Source: Cymbomonas tetramitiformis
Taxonomy: Eukaryota; Chlorophyta; Pyramimonadophyceae; Pyramimonadales; Pyramimonadaceae
Assembly (NCBI GenBank): GCA_001247695.2
Contig: LGRX02024716.1
Location: 1-64,000 of the forward strand
Length of the DNA stretch: 64,000 nt
Direction of reading: 5' to 3'
Shown here: piece after piece, positions 1 through 11,747 of the stretch
Position numbering within the stretch: position 1 is the first letter of the stretch
How the letters are laid out: each line of letters opens with the position of its first letter
Notes under the pieces: generated by a model
Database searches by the model: none
Told to the model about the DNA's origin: nothing
The model's input: only the letters and a program-made list of their open reading frames with translations
Made by a program: the position numbers and the translations under genes

Positions 1-432
1 GATTGACTATGTACTAGGCCCGGTCGATCTTAAATTAAGATCTCCACTAGGCGCATCTGACGGTCGATGGGATTATTTATCTTGCCGACGTGGCGCACTC
101 GAGAGATCCGAACATGAACATCGAGTCTGCCATTCCATTAATGATTTGACATTTCTCGATCCTCGCGTCTGCTATGCAATGTAAAAGCGAATCTATCTGA
201 TTTCCGAACATCGCGTCGGCCATGCGATGTTTAAATCATTTTTGCCATTACATCCTATGACCGCAGGATCATGTGCGCGACAGTGCTTTGCTTTTTGCTT
301 CCCAGCATGCCATGCCATAACGCGTGGGTGGCGTCGCGATAAATGTACGCGACTGCAGTGGCACTGTCATCGCTAGCGCCTGGCGATCGTGAGATGAAAC
401 ATTCGACTGTATCGCCCGTTGGGATTCGAGCT

Positions 433-474
<42 letters not shown>

Positions 475-1911
475 ATTGACTAAGGTAAGTAAGGTACTAG
501 GCGCTGTCGATCACAAATATGCGATCTCCACTAGGCGTCGATCTTTTTGGACAGCACCATTAATTACCATGCGATGTTAACATGGATATCGCCATTACAT
601 CATATGACCGCGGGATCATGTGCGCGACAGTGCTTCGCATTTTGCTTCCCAGCATGCCATGCCATAACGCGTGGGTGGCGTCGTGGTACATACACGCGAC
701 TGTTGTGGCACTGTCATCGTTAGCGTCTGGCGATCGTGAGATGGAACATTCGACTCTATCGCCCGTTGGGATTCGAGCTTTGCTGCTGCTGCTGCTGCTG
801 CTGATTGACTAAGGTAAGGTAAGGTACTAGGCGCTGTCGATCACAAATATGCGATCTCCACTAGGCGTCGATTTTTTTGGACAGCACGCTTAATTACCAC
901 GCGATGTTAACATGGATATCGCCATTACATCATATGACCGCAGGATCATGTGCGCGACAGTGCTTCGCTTTTTGCTTCCCATCATGCCATGCCATAACGC
1001 GTGGGTGGCGTCGTGGTACATACACGCGACTGTTGTGGCACTGTCATCGTTAGCGTCTGGCGATCGTGAGATGGAACATTCGACTGTATCGCCCGTTAGG
1101 ATTCGAGCTTTGCTGCTGCTGCTGCTGCTGCTGCTGATTGACTAAGGTAAGGTAAGGTAAGTAAGTAAGTAAGTAAGTAAGGTAATTCACTTCATGCCAA
1201 GACGATAAAGGTCAAAGGTCTAGGCGCTGTCGATCACAAATATGCGATCTCCACTAGGCGTCGATCTATTTGGACAGCACCATTAATCACCATGCGATGT
1301 TAACATGGACATCGCCATTACATCATATGACCGCAGGATCATGTGCGCGACAGTGCTTTGCTTTTTGCTTCCCAGCATGCCATGCCATAACGCGTGGGTG
1401 GCGTCGTGGTACATACACGCGACTGTGGTAGCACTGTCATCGTTGGCGTCCGGCGATCGTGAGATGGAACATTCGACTGTATCGCCCGTTGGGATTCGAG
1501 CTTTGCCGCCGCCGCGCCGCCGCCGCGCCGTCGCTCGCGTCGCTCGCTGCCGTCGTCGTCGCCGCCGTCGTCGCCGCCGTCGGCCGCCGCCGTCGCGGCC
1601 GCGCCGCCGCGTCGGCCGATTGACTAAGTACTAGGCGCTGTCGATCACAAATATGCGATCTCCACTAGGCGTCGATCTTTTTGGACAGCATATTAATTAC
1701 CATGCGATGTTAACATGGATATGGCCATTGCATCATATGACCGCAGGATCATGTGCGCGACAGTGCTTTGCTTTTTGCTTCCCGCATGCCATGCCATAAC
1801 GCGTGGGTGGCGTCGTGGTACATACACGCGACTGTTGTGGCACTGTCATCGTTAGCGTCTGGCGATCGTGAGATGGAACATTCGACTGTATCGCCCGTTG
1901 GGATTCGAGCT

Positions 1912-1947
<36 letters not shown>

Positions 1948-3002
1948 ATTGACTAAGGTAAGGTAAGTACTAGGCGCTGTCGATCACAAATATGCGATCT
2001 CCACTAGGCGTCGATCTTTTTGGACAGCGCGATTGATTACCGTGCGATGTTAACATGGATATCGCCATTACATCATCTGACCGCAGGATCATGTGCGCGA
2101 CAGGGCTTTGCCTTTTGCTTCCCAGCATGCCATGCCATAACGCGTGGGTGGCGTCGCGATAAATGTACGCGACTGCAGTGGCACTGTCATCGTAGGCGTC
2201 TGGCGATCGTGAGATCGAAAATTCGACTGCGTCCGCGCCCGTTGGGATTCGAGCTTTGCTGCTGCTGCTGCTGCTGCTGATTTAAGTAAGGTAAGTAAGG
2301 TAATTTGGTTTGGGTGAAGATTATAAAGGTCAAAGGTAGTAAGTAAGTAAGTAATGTAATTCACTTGATGCCAAGACGATAAAGGTCAGAGGTCTAGGCC
2401 CGGTCGATCTTAAATTAAGATCTCCACTAGGCGCATCTGACGGTTGATGGGATTATTTATCTTGCCGACGTGGCGCACTCGAGAGATCCGAACATGAACA
2501 TCGAGCCATTCCATTAATGATTTGACATTTCTCGATCTGCGCCGCCTCGCGTCTGCTATGCAATGTAAAAGCGAATCTATCTGATTTCCGAACATCGCGT
2601 CGGCCATGCGATGTTTAAATCATTTTCGCCATTACATCATATGACCGCAGGATCATGTGCGCGACCGTGCTTTGCTTTTTGCTTCCCAGCATGCCATGCC
2701 ATAACGCGTGGGTGGCGTCGTGGTACATACACGCGACTGTTGTGGCACTGTCATCGTCAGCGTCTGGCGATCGTGAGATGGAACATTCGACTGTATCGCC
2801 CGTTGGGATTCGAGCTTTGCTGCAGCTGCTGCTGCTGCTGCTGCTGATTGACTAAGGTAAGTAAGGTACTAGGCGCTGTCGATCACAAATATGTGATCTC
2901 CACTAGGCGTCGATCTTTTTGGACAGCGCGATTGATTACCATGCGATGTTAACATGGATATCGCCATTACATCATATGACCGCAGGATCATGTGCGCGAC
3001 AG
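1..3002 (+). repeat. Host tandem repeat array, left block
   Basis: About eight consecutive copies of a host repeat, seen by direct comparison. The common (type I) unit starts TAGGCGCTGTCGATCAC, runs through a block containing GACCGCAGGATCATG and GCATGCCATGCCATAACG, and ends GGGATTCGAGCTTTG(CTG)n-ATTGACTA(AGGTA)n. Type I starts lie near 506, 827, 1220, 1630, 1969 and 2868. Type II units near 12 and 2393 have a different 5' half (TAGGCCCGGTCGATCTTAAA) joined to the same 3' half. The CTG tract varies from about 6 to 15 units. Every copy holds overlapping 60-110 codon ORFs on both strands; these follow from the repeat and are not called genes. Some copies are followed by a short linker containing GAAGATTATAAAGGTCA. 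The last copy is broken at about 3005. Confidence 0.95.
1506..1618. repeat. GC-rich CCG/GTC tract replacing the CTG tract
   Basis: In this one repeat copy the usual (CTG)n segment is replaced by about 113 bp of mixed CCG, CGC, GTC and TCG triplets. The flanks (GGGATTCGAGCTTTG on the left, GATTGACTAAG on the right) are those of every other copy, so the change is confined to the trinucleotide tract. It could be a diverged expansion or an assembly or consensus artefact in a difficult region. Confidence 0.85.
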
Positions 3003-4740
3003 TGCTTACGTCTAGCTTTGATTGGCATGCGCATTAGCTCGTTCACTTTATTATGTGTGTGTATGTGTGTGTCGCGCGCGCGTGCGTGTGTGCTTAGTGC
3101 GTGTGCGTGTATGCATCAACGGGCGTATGCACTCACAACGCACTCGCTGATATTCATCAATAATTTTGAGCACAAGCCGAGACAGTGACTAAGGTGGTGC
3201 TTGAGGCGAGCACTGCATAATCTGATGTCCATTGATACCCCTTGCACATGCATAGAATTATTGTGCCCATCTTGAGCAGTTGAGCTGGCATTTGTGTTTT
3301 AGGACGAATAGCAAAGGGGGGCACGTTTGTAGCACTGTGGCAGTTGGCATCTAGCACGCATGGCATACTACTATGATCATCATATTAGTACTTTAAATTT
3401 TGACAATGTGAAAATCTCATTATGACTGCATGCTGCACAAACTGTGCGCAAATAGGCTGATGCGTATATCGAATCCAATCTTTAACAATTACCCTTGCGA
3501 AGAAAAAATATCACATTATGCCGAGACGCAAATGATTGGCTGTGTATGCGGATTATTATATGATTGTGCATGCGTAATTGTGTATCCAGCCGGAAAACGT
3601 GCGAATAAAGCAATATTTACTGATGCAGGACGCCGGGGATCGAACCCAAACCAAGAACTTGTGCGAGTCTCGTGGACATCGTCCTCCTTCATCATCCGAT
3701 AAACGCATCAACGTGCATGTGCAGGGCGTGATATATATGATGCTCTCCGTGGTGTGTAACTTAGTGCTTAGTGCTGAGTATGCGATGTGTGTGTGTGTGT
3801 GTGTTCGTGTGTGTGAGAGAAGCAAGAGCTACTTTGCTTCCATGATTTGGCACATATATTGATGTGCCCGTAGTGCATTCCTGTATGAATGGTGGGTGTT
3901 GATAATGCATGCGTGTGAATATCCAACATGTAACCATCGGAATGATACCTGACTGCGGCTACAGTACATGCATACACTACTTGCTCGTTATAATTCATCA
4001 TTCGACTGAGTGACATTTGCAATTCCCACTCGCGGCTGGCGCGAGCCTATGCATGGTTGGCTGCCTTCACGTGTGGCGATATTAATGGGCAAGCGCTTCT
4101 TATATCATATATACATAAAAGTGCATTTCACCGCCATGAACGTGCATCAAACCTCGCGCTACTTCGATCGGTCGCAGCATTGTAAATCGAAGCACGAATG
4201 ACGTCTCATCGACCTCCGCCATCATGACCCTGTGCCAAACACACACACACACACACACCTTTCTATTACAGCAACTTGCATGATAAGTTGGCTGCCGCTC
4301 TTCGCACGCGCGCTACAATACCGCAAACGTGTTGGCAACGGAAATACATTATCGTTGCCACTGCGAGAGCATGCTCACAGTCAACGCACACGCGCGCGGG
4401 TACATGCCGATGCGCAGCATGCACTTATGTGGCGCGCACAATCGCATGCATGCAGTTCTTACATACTGAATGAGGACACATGCGATCAAAGCAACGACTG
4501 ATTATGCGCACGTCGTGACCAAAACGACGAATATCGAAAACAAGCATGCGCGCGCGCATCCATGCTCATGCGCGCAACGCGTCCCAAAAACGAAACGCAC
4601 AAAATAACAACATGCAACCTATGTGGGCATTGTACACATAAAAAGCCACGTTCAAAAATCAGCGCTCCGCTGTTGAGCTGTGCGTGCAGCGAGTGAAACC
4701 GTCGAATAATGCTGAGTATCAAATATGATCTGGCATTTTA
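3003..4740. other. Non-repeat interruption with microsatellites, no gene seen
   Basis: About 1.7 kb that does not match the host repeat. It contains GT-rich microsatellites (about 3052-3110 and 3786-3822), a (CA)n run (about 4239-4258), alternating CG-rich patches near 3070 and 4545, and one tRNA-like segment (3625-3687). ORFs here are short, overlap on both strands and show no recognisable domain. A diverged copy of the host repeat resumes at about 4758. Confidence 0.7.
3625..3687 (-). other. tRNA-like segment (possible SINE head or degraded tRNA)
   Basis: On the minus strand there is a T-arm-like GGGTTCGATCCCC inside a 63 nt segment whose ends can pair (GGAGGACG with CGTCCTGC, one mismatch). 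A CGAG-A-CTCG hairpin lies between them. The segment is shorter than a normal tRNA and has no convincing D arm, so it is not called a functional tRNA. Confidence 0.35.
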
Positions 4741-5287
4741 AGTCCTCCCCGGAGCGTTAGGATCATGTGTGCGACAGTGCTTAATATGTGCGTCTCGAAA
4801 TGCGATGCCATATCACGTGGGTAGCGTCGCGGTAAATGCACGCGAATGCAGCGGCACTGCCGTCGTTAGCGTCTGGCGATCGTGAGATCGAAAGTCGTCT
4901 GTGACGCCCGTTGCGATTTGAGCTTTGCTGCTGCTGCTGCTGCTGCTGCTGGTTGACGTGGCATAGGCCAAGTTTAGTTTATTCTAGGCGCTGTCGATCA
5001 CAAATATGCGATCTCCACTAGGCGTTGATCTTTTTGGACAGCACGATTGATTACCATGCGATGTTAACATGGATATCGCCATTACATCATATGACCGCAG
5101 GGTCATGTGCGCGACAGTGCTTCGCTTTTTGCTTCCCAGCATGCCATGCCATAACGCGTTGGTGGCGTCGTGGTACATACACGCGACTGCTGTGGCACTG
5201 TCATCGTTAGCGTCTGGCGATCGTGAGATGGAACATTCGACTGTATCGCCCGTTGGGATTCGAGCTTTGCTGCTGCTGCTGCTGCTG

Positions 5288-5361
5288 CTGAATGACCATC
5301 TCCGTTCGCTTTCCGCATACATAGCAAATAAAGAAAAAGGCGAACGGAGATGGTCATTCAG
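5288..5361. repeat. 22 bp perfect inverted repeat (hairpin) in the array
   Basis: Arms at 5288-5309 and 5340-5361 are perfect reverse complements separated by 30 nt. The left arm follows directly from the CTG tract of a host repeat and replaces its normal ATTGACTA ending. Part of the arm (GCGAACGGAGATG) recurs once more near 5391. It may be a small foldback insertion or the scar of an inverted duplication. Confidence 0.85.
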
Positions 5362-7096
5362 ATGACCCATATCTAAATTCATAACACGTACAGCGAACGG
5401 AGATGAAAATTTGGTTTGGGTGAAGATTATAAGGTTCAAAGGTAGGTAAGGTAATTTGGTTTGGGTGAAGATTATAAAGGTCAGAGGTAGGTAATTTGGT
5501 TTGGGTGAAGATTATACTAGGCGCTGTCGATCACAAATATGCGATCTCCACTAGGCGTCGATCTTTTTGGACAGTATTATTAATTACCATGCGATGTTAA
5601 CATGGGTATCGCCATTGCATCATATGACCGCAGGATCATGTGCGCGACAGTGCTTTGCTTTTTGCTTCCCAGCATGCCATGCCATAACGCGTGGGTGGCG
5701 TCGTGGTACATACACGCGACTGTTGTGGCACTGTAATCGTTAGCGTCTGGCGATCGTGAGATGGAACATTCGACTCTATCGCCCGTTGGGATTCGAGCTT
5801 TGCTGCTGCTGCTGCTGCTGCTGCTGATTGACTAAGGTACTAGGCGCTGTCGATCACAAATATGCGATCTCCACTAGGCGTCGATCTTTTTGGACAGCAC
5901 CATTAATTACCATGCGATGTTAACATGGATATCGCCATTACATCATATGACCGCGGGATCATGTGCGCGACAGTGCTTCGCATTTTGCTTCCCAGCATGC
6001 CATGCCAGCATGCCATGCCATAACGCGTGGGTGGCGTCGTGGTACATACACGCGACTGTTGTGGCACTGTCATCGTTAGCGTCTGGCGATCGTGAGATGG
6101 AACATTCGACTGTATCGCCCGTTGGGATTCGAGCTTTGCTGCTGCTGCTGCTGCTGCTGATTGACTACTAGGCGCTGTCGATCACAAATATGCGATCTCC
6201 ACTAGGCGTCGATCCTTTTGGACAGCACCATTAATTACCATGCGATGTTAACATGGATATCGCCATTACATCATATGACCGCAGGATCATGTGCGCGACA
6301 GTGCTTCGCTTTTTGCTTCCCAGCATGCCATGCCATAACGCGTGGGTGGCGTCGTGGTACATACACGCGACTGTTGTGGCACTGTCATCGTTAGTGTCTG
6401 GCGATCGTGAGATGGAACATTCGACTGTATCGCCCGTTGGGATTCGAGCTTTGCTGCTGCTGCTGCTGCTGCTGATTAAGGTAAGGTAAGGTAAGGTAAG
6501 GTAAGGTAAGGAAATTTGGTTTGGTTGAAGATTATAAAGGTCAAAGGTAGGTAAGGTAAGGTAAGGTAAGGTAATTTGGTTTGGGTGAAGATTATAAAGG
6601 TCAGAGGTAGGTAAGTAAGTAAGTAAGTAAGTAATGTAATTCACTTGATGCCAAGACGATAAAGGTCAGAGGTCTAGGCCCGGTCGATCTTAAATTAAGA
6701 TCTCCACGAGGCGCATCTGACGGTCGATGGGATTATTTATCTTGCCGACGTGGCGCACTCGAGAGATCCGAACATGAACATCGAGCCATTCCATTAATGA
6801 TTTGACATTTCTCGATCTGCGCCGCCTCGCGTCTGCTATGCAATGTAAAGGCGAATCTATCTGATTTCCGAACATCGCGTCGGCCATGCGATGTTTAAAT
6901 CATTTTCGCCATTACATCATATGACCGCAGGATCATGTGCGCGACCGTGCTTTGCTTTTTGCTTCCCAGCATGCCATGCCATAACGCGTGGGTGGCGTCG
7001 TGGTACATACACGCGACTGTTGTGGCACTGTCATCGTTAGCGTCTGGCGATCGTGAGATGAAACATTCGACTGTATCGCCCGTTGGGATTGGAGCT

Positions 7097-7129
<33 letters not shown>

Positions 7130-7561
7130 ATTGACTAAGGTACTAGGCCCGGTCGATCTTAAATTAAGATCTCCACTAGGCGCATCTGACGGTGGATGGG
7201 ATTATTTATCTTGCCGACGTGGCGCACTCGAGAGATCCGAACATGAACATCGAGTCTACCATTCCATTAATGATTTGATATTTCTCGATCCTCGCGTCTG
7301 CTATGCAATGTAAAAGCGAATCTATCTGATTTCCGAACATCGCGTCGGCCATGCGATGTTTAAATCATTTTCGCCATTACATCATATGACCGCAGGATCA
7401 TGTGCGCGACAGTGCTTTGCCTTTTGCTTCCCAGCATGCCATGCCATAACGCGTGGGTGGCGTCGCGATAAATGTACGCGACTGCAGTGGCACTGTCATC
7501 GTTAGCGCCTGGCGATCGTGAGATGAAACATTCGACTGTATCGCCCGTTGGGATTCGAGCT

Positions 7562-7600
<39 letters not shown>

Positions 7601-8680
7601 ATTGACTAAGGTACTAGGCGCTGTCGATCACAAATATGCGATCTCCACTAGGCGTCGATCGTTTTGGACAACACGATTAATTACCATGCGATGTTAACAT
7701 GGATATCGCCATTACATCATATGACCGCAGGATCATGTGCGCGACAGTGCTTTGCTTTTTGCTTCCCAGCATGCCATGCCATAACGCGTGGGTGGCGTCG
7801 TGGTACATACACGCGACTGTTGTGGCACTGTCATCGTTAGCGTCTGGCGATCGTGAGATGGAACATTCGACTGTATCGCCCGTTGGGATTCGAGCTTTGC
7901 TGCTGCTGCTGCTGCTGCTGCTGATTGACTAAGGTACTAGGCCCGGTCGATCTTAAATTAAGATCTCCACTAGGCGCATCTGACGTTGGATGGGATTATT
8001 TATCCTGCCGACGTGGCGCACTCGAGAGATCCGAACATGAACATCGAGTCTGCCATTCCATTAATGTTTTGACATTTCTCGATCCTCGCGTCTGCTATGC
8101 AATGTAAAAGCGAATCTATCTGATTTCCGAACATCGCGTCGGCCATGCGATGTTTAAATCATTTTCGCCATTACATCGTATGACCGCAGGATCATGTACG
8201 CGACAGTGCTTTGCCTTTTGCTTCCCAGCATGCCATGCCATAACGCGTGGGTGGCGTCGCGATAAATGTACGCGACTGCAGTGGCACTGTCATCGTTAGC
8301 GCCTGGCGATCGTGAGATGAAACATTCGACTGTATCGCCCGTTGGGATTCGAGCTTTGCTGCTGCTGCTGCTGCTGCTGCTGCTGATTGACTAAGTACTA
8401 GGCGCTGTCGATCACAAATATGCGATCTCCACTAGGCGTCGATCTGTTTGGACAGCACGATTAATTACCGTGCGATGTTAACATGGATATCGCCATTACA
8501 TCATATGACCGCAGGATCATGTGCGCGACAGTGCTCTGCTTTTTGCTTCCCAGCATGCCATGCCCTAACGCGTGGGTGGCGTCGTGGTACATACACGCGA
8601 CTGTTGTGGCACTGTCATCGTTAGCGTCTGGCGATCGTGAGATGGAACATTCGACTGTATCGCCCGTTGGGATTCGAGCT

Positions 8681-8716
<36 letters not shown>

Positions 8717-9816
8717 ATTGACTAAGGTAAGGTAAGTAAGGTAATTCACTTGATGCCAAGACGATAAAGGTCAGAGGTCTAGGCGCTGTCGATCACAAAT
8801 ATGCGATCTCCACTAGGCGTCGATCTTTTTGGACAGCACGATTAATTACCGTGCGATGTTAACATGGATGTCGCCATTGCATCATATGACCGCAGGATCA
8901 TGTGCGCGACAGTGCTTTGCTTTTTGCTTCCCAGCATGCCATGCCATAACGCGTGGGTGGCGTCGTGGTACATACACGCGACTGTTGTGGCACTGTCATC
9001 GTTAGCGTCTGGCGATCGTGAGATGGAACATTCGATTGTATCGCCCGTTGGGATTCGAGCTTTGCTGCTGCTGCTGCTGCTGCTGATTGACTAAGGTAAG
9101 GTAAGTAAGGTAATTCACTTGATGCCAAGACGATAAAGGTCAGAGGTCTACTAGGCGCTGTCGATCACAAATATGCGATCTCCACTAGGCGTCGATCTTT
9201 TGGACAGCGCGATTAATTACCATGCGATGTTAACATGGATATCGCCATTACATCATATGACCGCAGGATCATGTGCGCGACAGTGCTTTGCTTTTTGCTT
9301 CCCAGCATGCCATGCCATAACGCGTGGGTGGCGTCGCGGTACATACACGCGACTGTTGTGGCACTGTCATCGTTAGCGTCTGGCGATCGTGAGATGTAAC
9401 ATTCGACTGTATCGCCCGTTGGGATTCGAGCTTTTGCTGCTGCTGCTCAGAGGTCACTAACAAATATGCGATCTCCACTAGGCGTCGATCTTTTTGGACA
9501 GCGCGATTAATTACCATGCGATGTTAACATGGATATCGCCATTACATCATCTGACCGCAGGATCATGTGCGCGACAGTGCTTTGCTTTTTGCTTCCCAGC
9601 ATGCCATGCCATAACGCGTGGGTGGCGTCGCTATAAATGTACGCGACTGTTGTGGCACTGTCATCGTTGGCGTCTGGCGATCGTGAGATCGAAAATTCGA
9701 CTGCGTCGCCCGTTGGGATTCGAGCTTTGCTGCTGCTGCTGCTGCTGATTAAGGTAAGGTAAGGTAAGGTAAGGTAAGGTAAGGTAATTTGGTTTGGGTG
9801 AAGATTATAAAGGTCA

Positions 9817-9822
9817 AAGGTC
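9817..9822 (+). other. Target-site duplication, left (AAGGTC)
   Basis: AAGGTC immediately left of the terminal ACTACATG; the same six bases follow the right TIR. A 6 bp duplication is typical of Polinton-family retroviral-like integrases. Confidence 0.9.
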
Positions 9823-10182
9823 ACTACATGTATGTAGCATAGGGGTCCCATATGTCAATGGATGACATGTGTGGTCTATGGTCTATGGTCTATGGTTTGT
9901 GTAAACATATATTTATGGTAATCTTATGTATGTCATATGTATATTTTATGTAAGTCTATGGTCTATGGTCTACGGTTTATATAAAGATATTTATTGTATT
10001 TTATATGTAAGATATATGTAAGATATATGTAAGATATATGTGAGTCTACAGTCTACGGTCTACGGTTTACATAAACATATTTCTTGTATATTTATGTATA
10101 TCATATTGTCGATCTACTGATGTAAACACCACTAAGTCATTTTTATTTCTTTTCGTATCTTATGATGACCCAGTTATTCCAC
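9823..10182 (+). repeat. Left terminal inverted repeat of the virus
   Basis: 360 bp, starting ACTACATGTATGTAGCAT, itself a short palindrome. It carries three blocks of a 7 bp iteron of the type GTCTAYG followed by GGTTT and an AT-rich ATAAA-like tail (about 9873, 9954 and 10044), and a run of AAGATATATGT direct repeats near 10010. The inner end holds the first seven codons of the adenine/cytosine methyltransferase gene, which is complete only at the right end; here the frame is dead. Confidence 0.95.
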
Positions 10183-10221
10183 TATTTTAATTTTTTTAAT
10201 ATTTACCGAAGAAATTTGCTA

Positions 10222-11190
10222 TTACTGCATTTCTATAAATTTTGCCAGGAAGTTTATACGTTGTCCCTGTAAATTGCGTCCACTGTCCAGTTTTAACACA
10301 TATTGCCCACTTTCTACAAAAATGTCATATACCAATCCATCAATTGGATCATTAATATCGTTTGTTGAAACTGCACTTACATCTATTGTATATTTTCTAT
10401 CATCTACTTGTGCGTTCGTTATTGGAAGAGCAGATGTATTAAATGTGATATTCATGACTTTTACACCAGAATCTACATCGGCTGCACCTAACGTCAAATC
10501 AAAGAAGCAAATGAATTTACCCGCTGGTATAACTACTGTTCTGTCATTTACATTTCCACCTGTCAAAGCAGTAATAATTTGACAACCTTTATAAGACAAC
10601 TGTGTCGGCAATGTCAATCTTTCTAACGCCACATTACGAACTCCGGAAATATCACCCGACATATTAATTCTAAAAAATTTAGGTGTACTACCATCAGGTT
10701 TCGTTTGAAAATTTATAAAATATATATTTTCAGCATTTAATATGTCAACGTCTGAGGTATTCAAACTAATAAATGTTGAATTAGCACTTTTAGGTCCTTG
10801 CATTTCTATATTAGTTTCAGGACCTAATTGTGCAATATTGAGTATTTGACCCTTTACTTCTGTGTTATTATTTATTGTTACAAAATTTCCCGAAAATGCT
10901 GATACACTATTAGCTTTTAAATTGATACTATTACAAGCAGTAAAATTACCGGCGGCAGCTTGAATACCGCCAGATTGAATATCAATATCGTTCTCAACAG
11001 TCAATTTGTCGTTGATCGTTGCGTTTTCAGCTATTAATGTATCTTTTACAATCACGTCTCCGTTACCTCGTTCTATATTATCTGTCCCTGCAACATCGGT
11101 CCATTTTGAACTGCCACCCGATGGTGAATTGCCATTAATCGTTGTACATGTTAAATTCTTACAAACTAAACTTTGTCCAAAACTTGACAT
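10222..11190 (-). CDS. Fibre-like structural protein 1
   Basis: 322 aa. It begins MSSFGQSLVCKNLT; the MS-x-FG-x-x-L start recurs in two other proteins of this block (11748-13556 and 13579-14025), which suggests a common capsid-anchoring peptide followed by different shafts and heads. Residues 40-130 are rich in Asn, Ile, Thr and Gly with short repeating beta-type segments (for example KDTLIAENATINDKLTVEND), like a fibrous trimer shaft. The C-terminal third reads like a beta-rich head. No catalytic motif is seen. The start lies 3 nt after the stop of the upstream protease gene, so the two are probably co-transcribed late genes. The fibre role is inferred from pattern and context, not from a known family match. 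Confidence 0.65.
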   Translation of the reverse strand: MSSFGQSLVCKNLTCTTINGNSPSGGSSKWTDVAGTDNIERGNGDVIVKDTLIAENATINDKLTVENDIDIQSGGIQAAAGNFTACNSINLKANSVSAFSGNFVTINNNTEVKGQILNIAQLGPETNIEMQGPKSANSTFISLNTSDVDILNAENIYFINFQTKPDGSTPKFFRINMSGDISGVRNVALERLTLPTQLSYKGCQIITALTGGNVNDRTVVIPAGKFICFFDLTLGAADVDSGVKVMNITFNTSALPITNAQVDDRKYTIDVSAVSTNDINDPIDGLVYDIFVESGQYVLKLDSGRNLQGQRINFLAKFIEMQ

Positions 11191-11193
11191 ATA

Positions 11194-11736
11194 TCATATG
11201 TAGCATTTCACGCGGTATCGTTTAAAGTGTTTTATATGTGAAATACCTAACAATCCTATAGCGTTAGGATAAACCAATACCGAGCCTTCTGTGACTTCAC
11301 CGGTCGCTGGTAATATTAAAGGAACGTCGGAATATTGTGTTGTGGCAACCGAACCGCCTATACCGGTAGCACGTTGTGGTTGATTATGATAATCGGACGT
11401 ACCGTCTGGTTTAATTATTCCTATAAGTCTGGCATCTGTTGTGCTCATTTGGGTGGACGTTGCCCCTGTATCATATATTAAAATGGCGTTTGCACCGGTC
11501 CCACCCTCTAATGATACGTTCACCCTAGATTGACGTTGATTTGTTTTTGCTTTTGTTTTTGGTAAGTTCTGTTTACTATATCTAACTACGTTTCCTTGGG
11601 CGTTAGCAATGTTTCTTACCTTGCATCGAGTGTTTGCGAGTCTACCATTTACAATACCTTTTATCCTCATACCGACCCCATCTTGAACGACGGTTTCACA
11701 ACTTGGTAAATTAGGATCATTTCGCTTTACAGGCAT
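11194..11736 (-). CDS. Retropepsin-like aspartic protease
   Basis: 180 aa. Residues about 84-98 read AILIYDTGATSTQM, the Asp-Thr-Gly active-site signature of single-domain retroviral-type aspartic proteases with hydrophobic residues before it. Near the C-terminus GLLGISHIKHFK matches the hydrophobic-Gly flap/core motif that ends the retropepsin fold. About 80 basic N-terminal residues precede the domain. It lies between fibre genes in the structural block, so it may process capsid proteins. Polintons and adenoviruses normally use an unrelated cysteine protease for maturation, and none is seen in this element. Retropepsins act as dimers; one Asp per chain is therefore expected. The substrate is unknown. 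Confidence 0.75.
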   Translation of the reverse strand: MPVKRNDPNLPSCETVVQDGVGMRIKGIVNGRLANTRCKVRNIANAQGNVVRYSKQNLPKTKAKTNQRQSRVNVSLEGGTGANAILIYDTGATSTQMSTTDARLIGIIKPDGTSDYHNQPQRATGIGGSVATTQYSDVPLILPATGEVTEGSVLVYPNAIGLLGISHIKHFKRYRVKCYI

Positions 11737-11747
11737 TTACAATATAT

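Larger units (their letters stand above)
4741..9822 (+). repeat. Host tandem repeat array, right block
   Basis: The array resumes with a diverged copy (about 4758-4960) and then near-consensus copies starting near 4985, 5515, 5838, 6167, 6674 (type II), 7142 (type II), 7613, 7937 (type II), 8397, 8779, 9149 and a 5'-truncated one at about 9460. Types I and II alternate between 7142 and 8397, so part of the array has a higher-order I/II repeat. Linkers of (AGGTA)n and GTAATTTGGTTTGGGTGAAG separate several copies. The block ends exactly at the viral insertion, with target-site bases AAGGTC at 9817-9822. Confidence 0.95.

Noticed and set aside
3430..3862. ORFs of about 90 codons on both strands around the tRNA-like segment
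   Set aside because: Overlapping on opposite strands, partly microsatellite-encoded and without recognisable domains.
582..9751. Repeated 60-110 codon ORFs in every host repeat copy, on both strands
   Set aside because: They follow from the repeat itself: sense and antisense are both open, the ends are CTG-encoded homopolymers, and copies differ by frame-breaking indels. No domain is visible.
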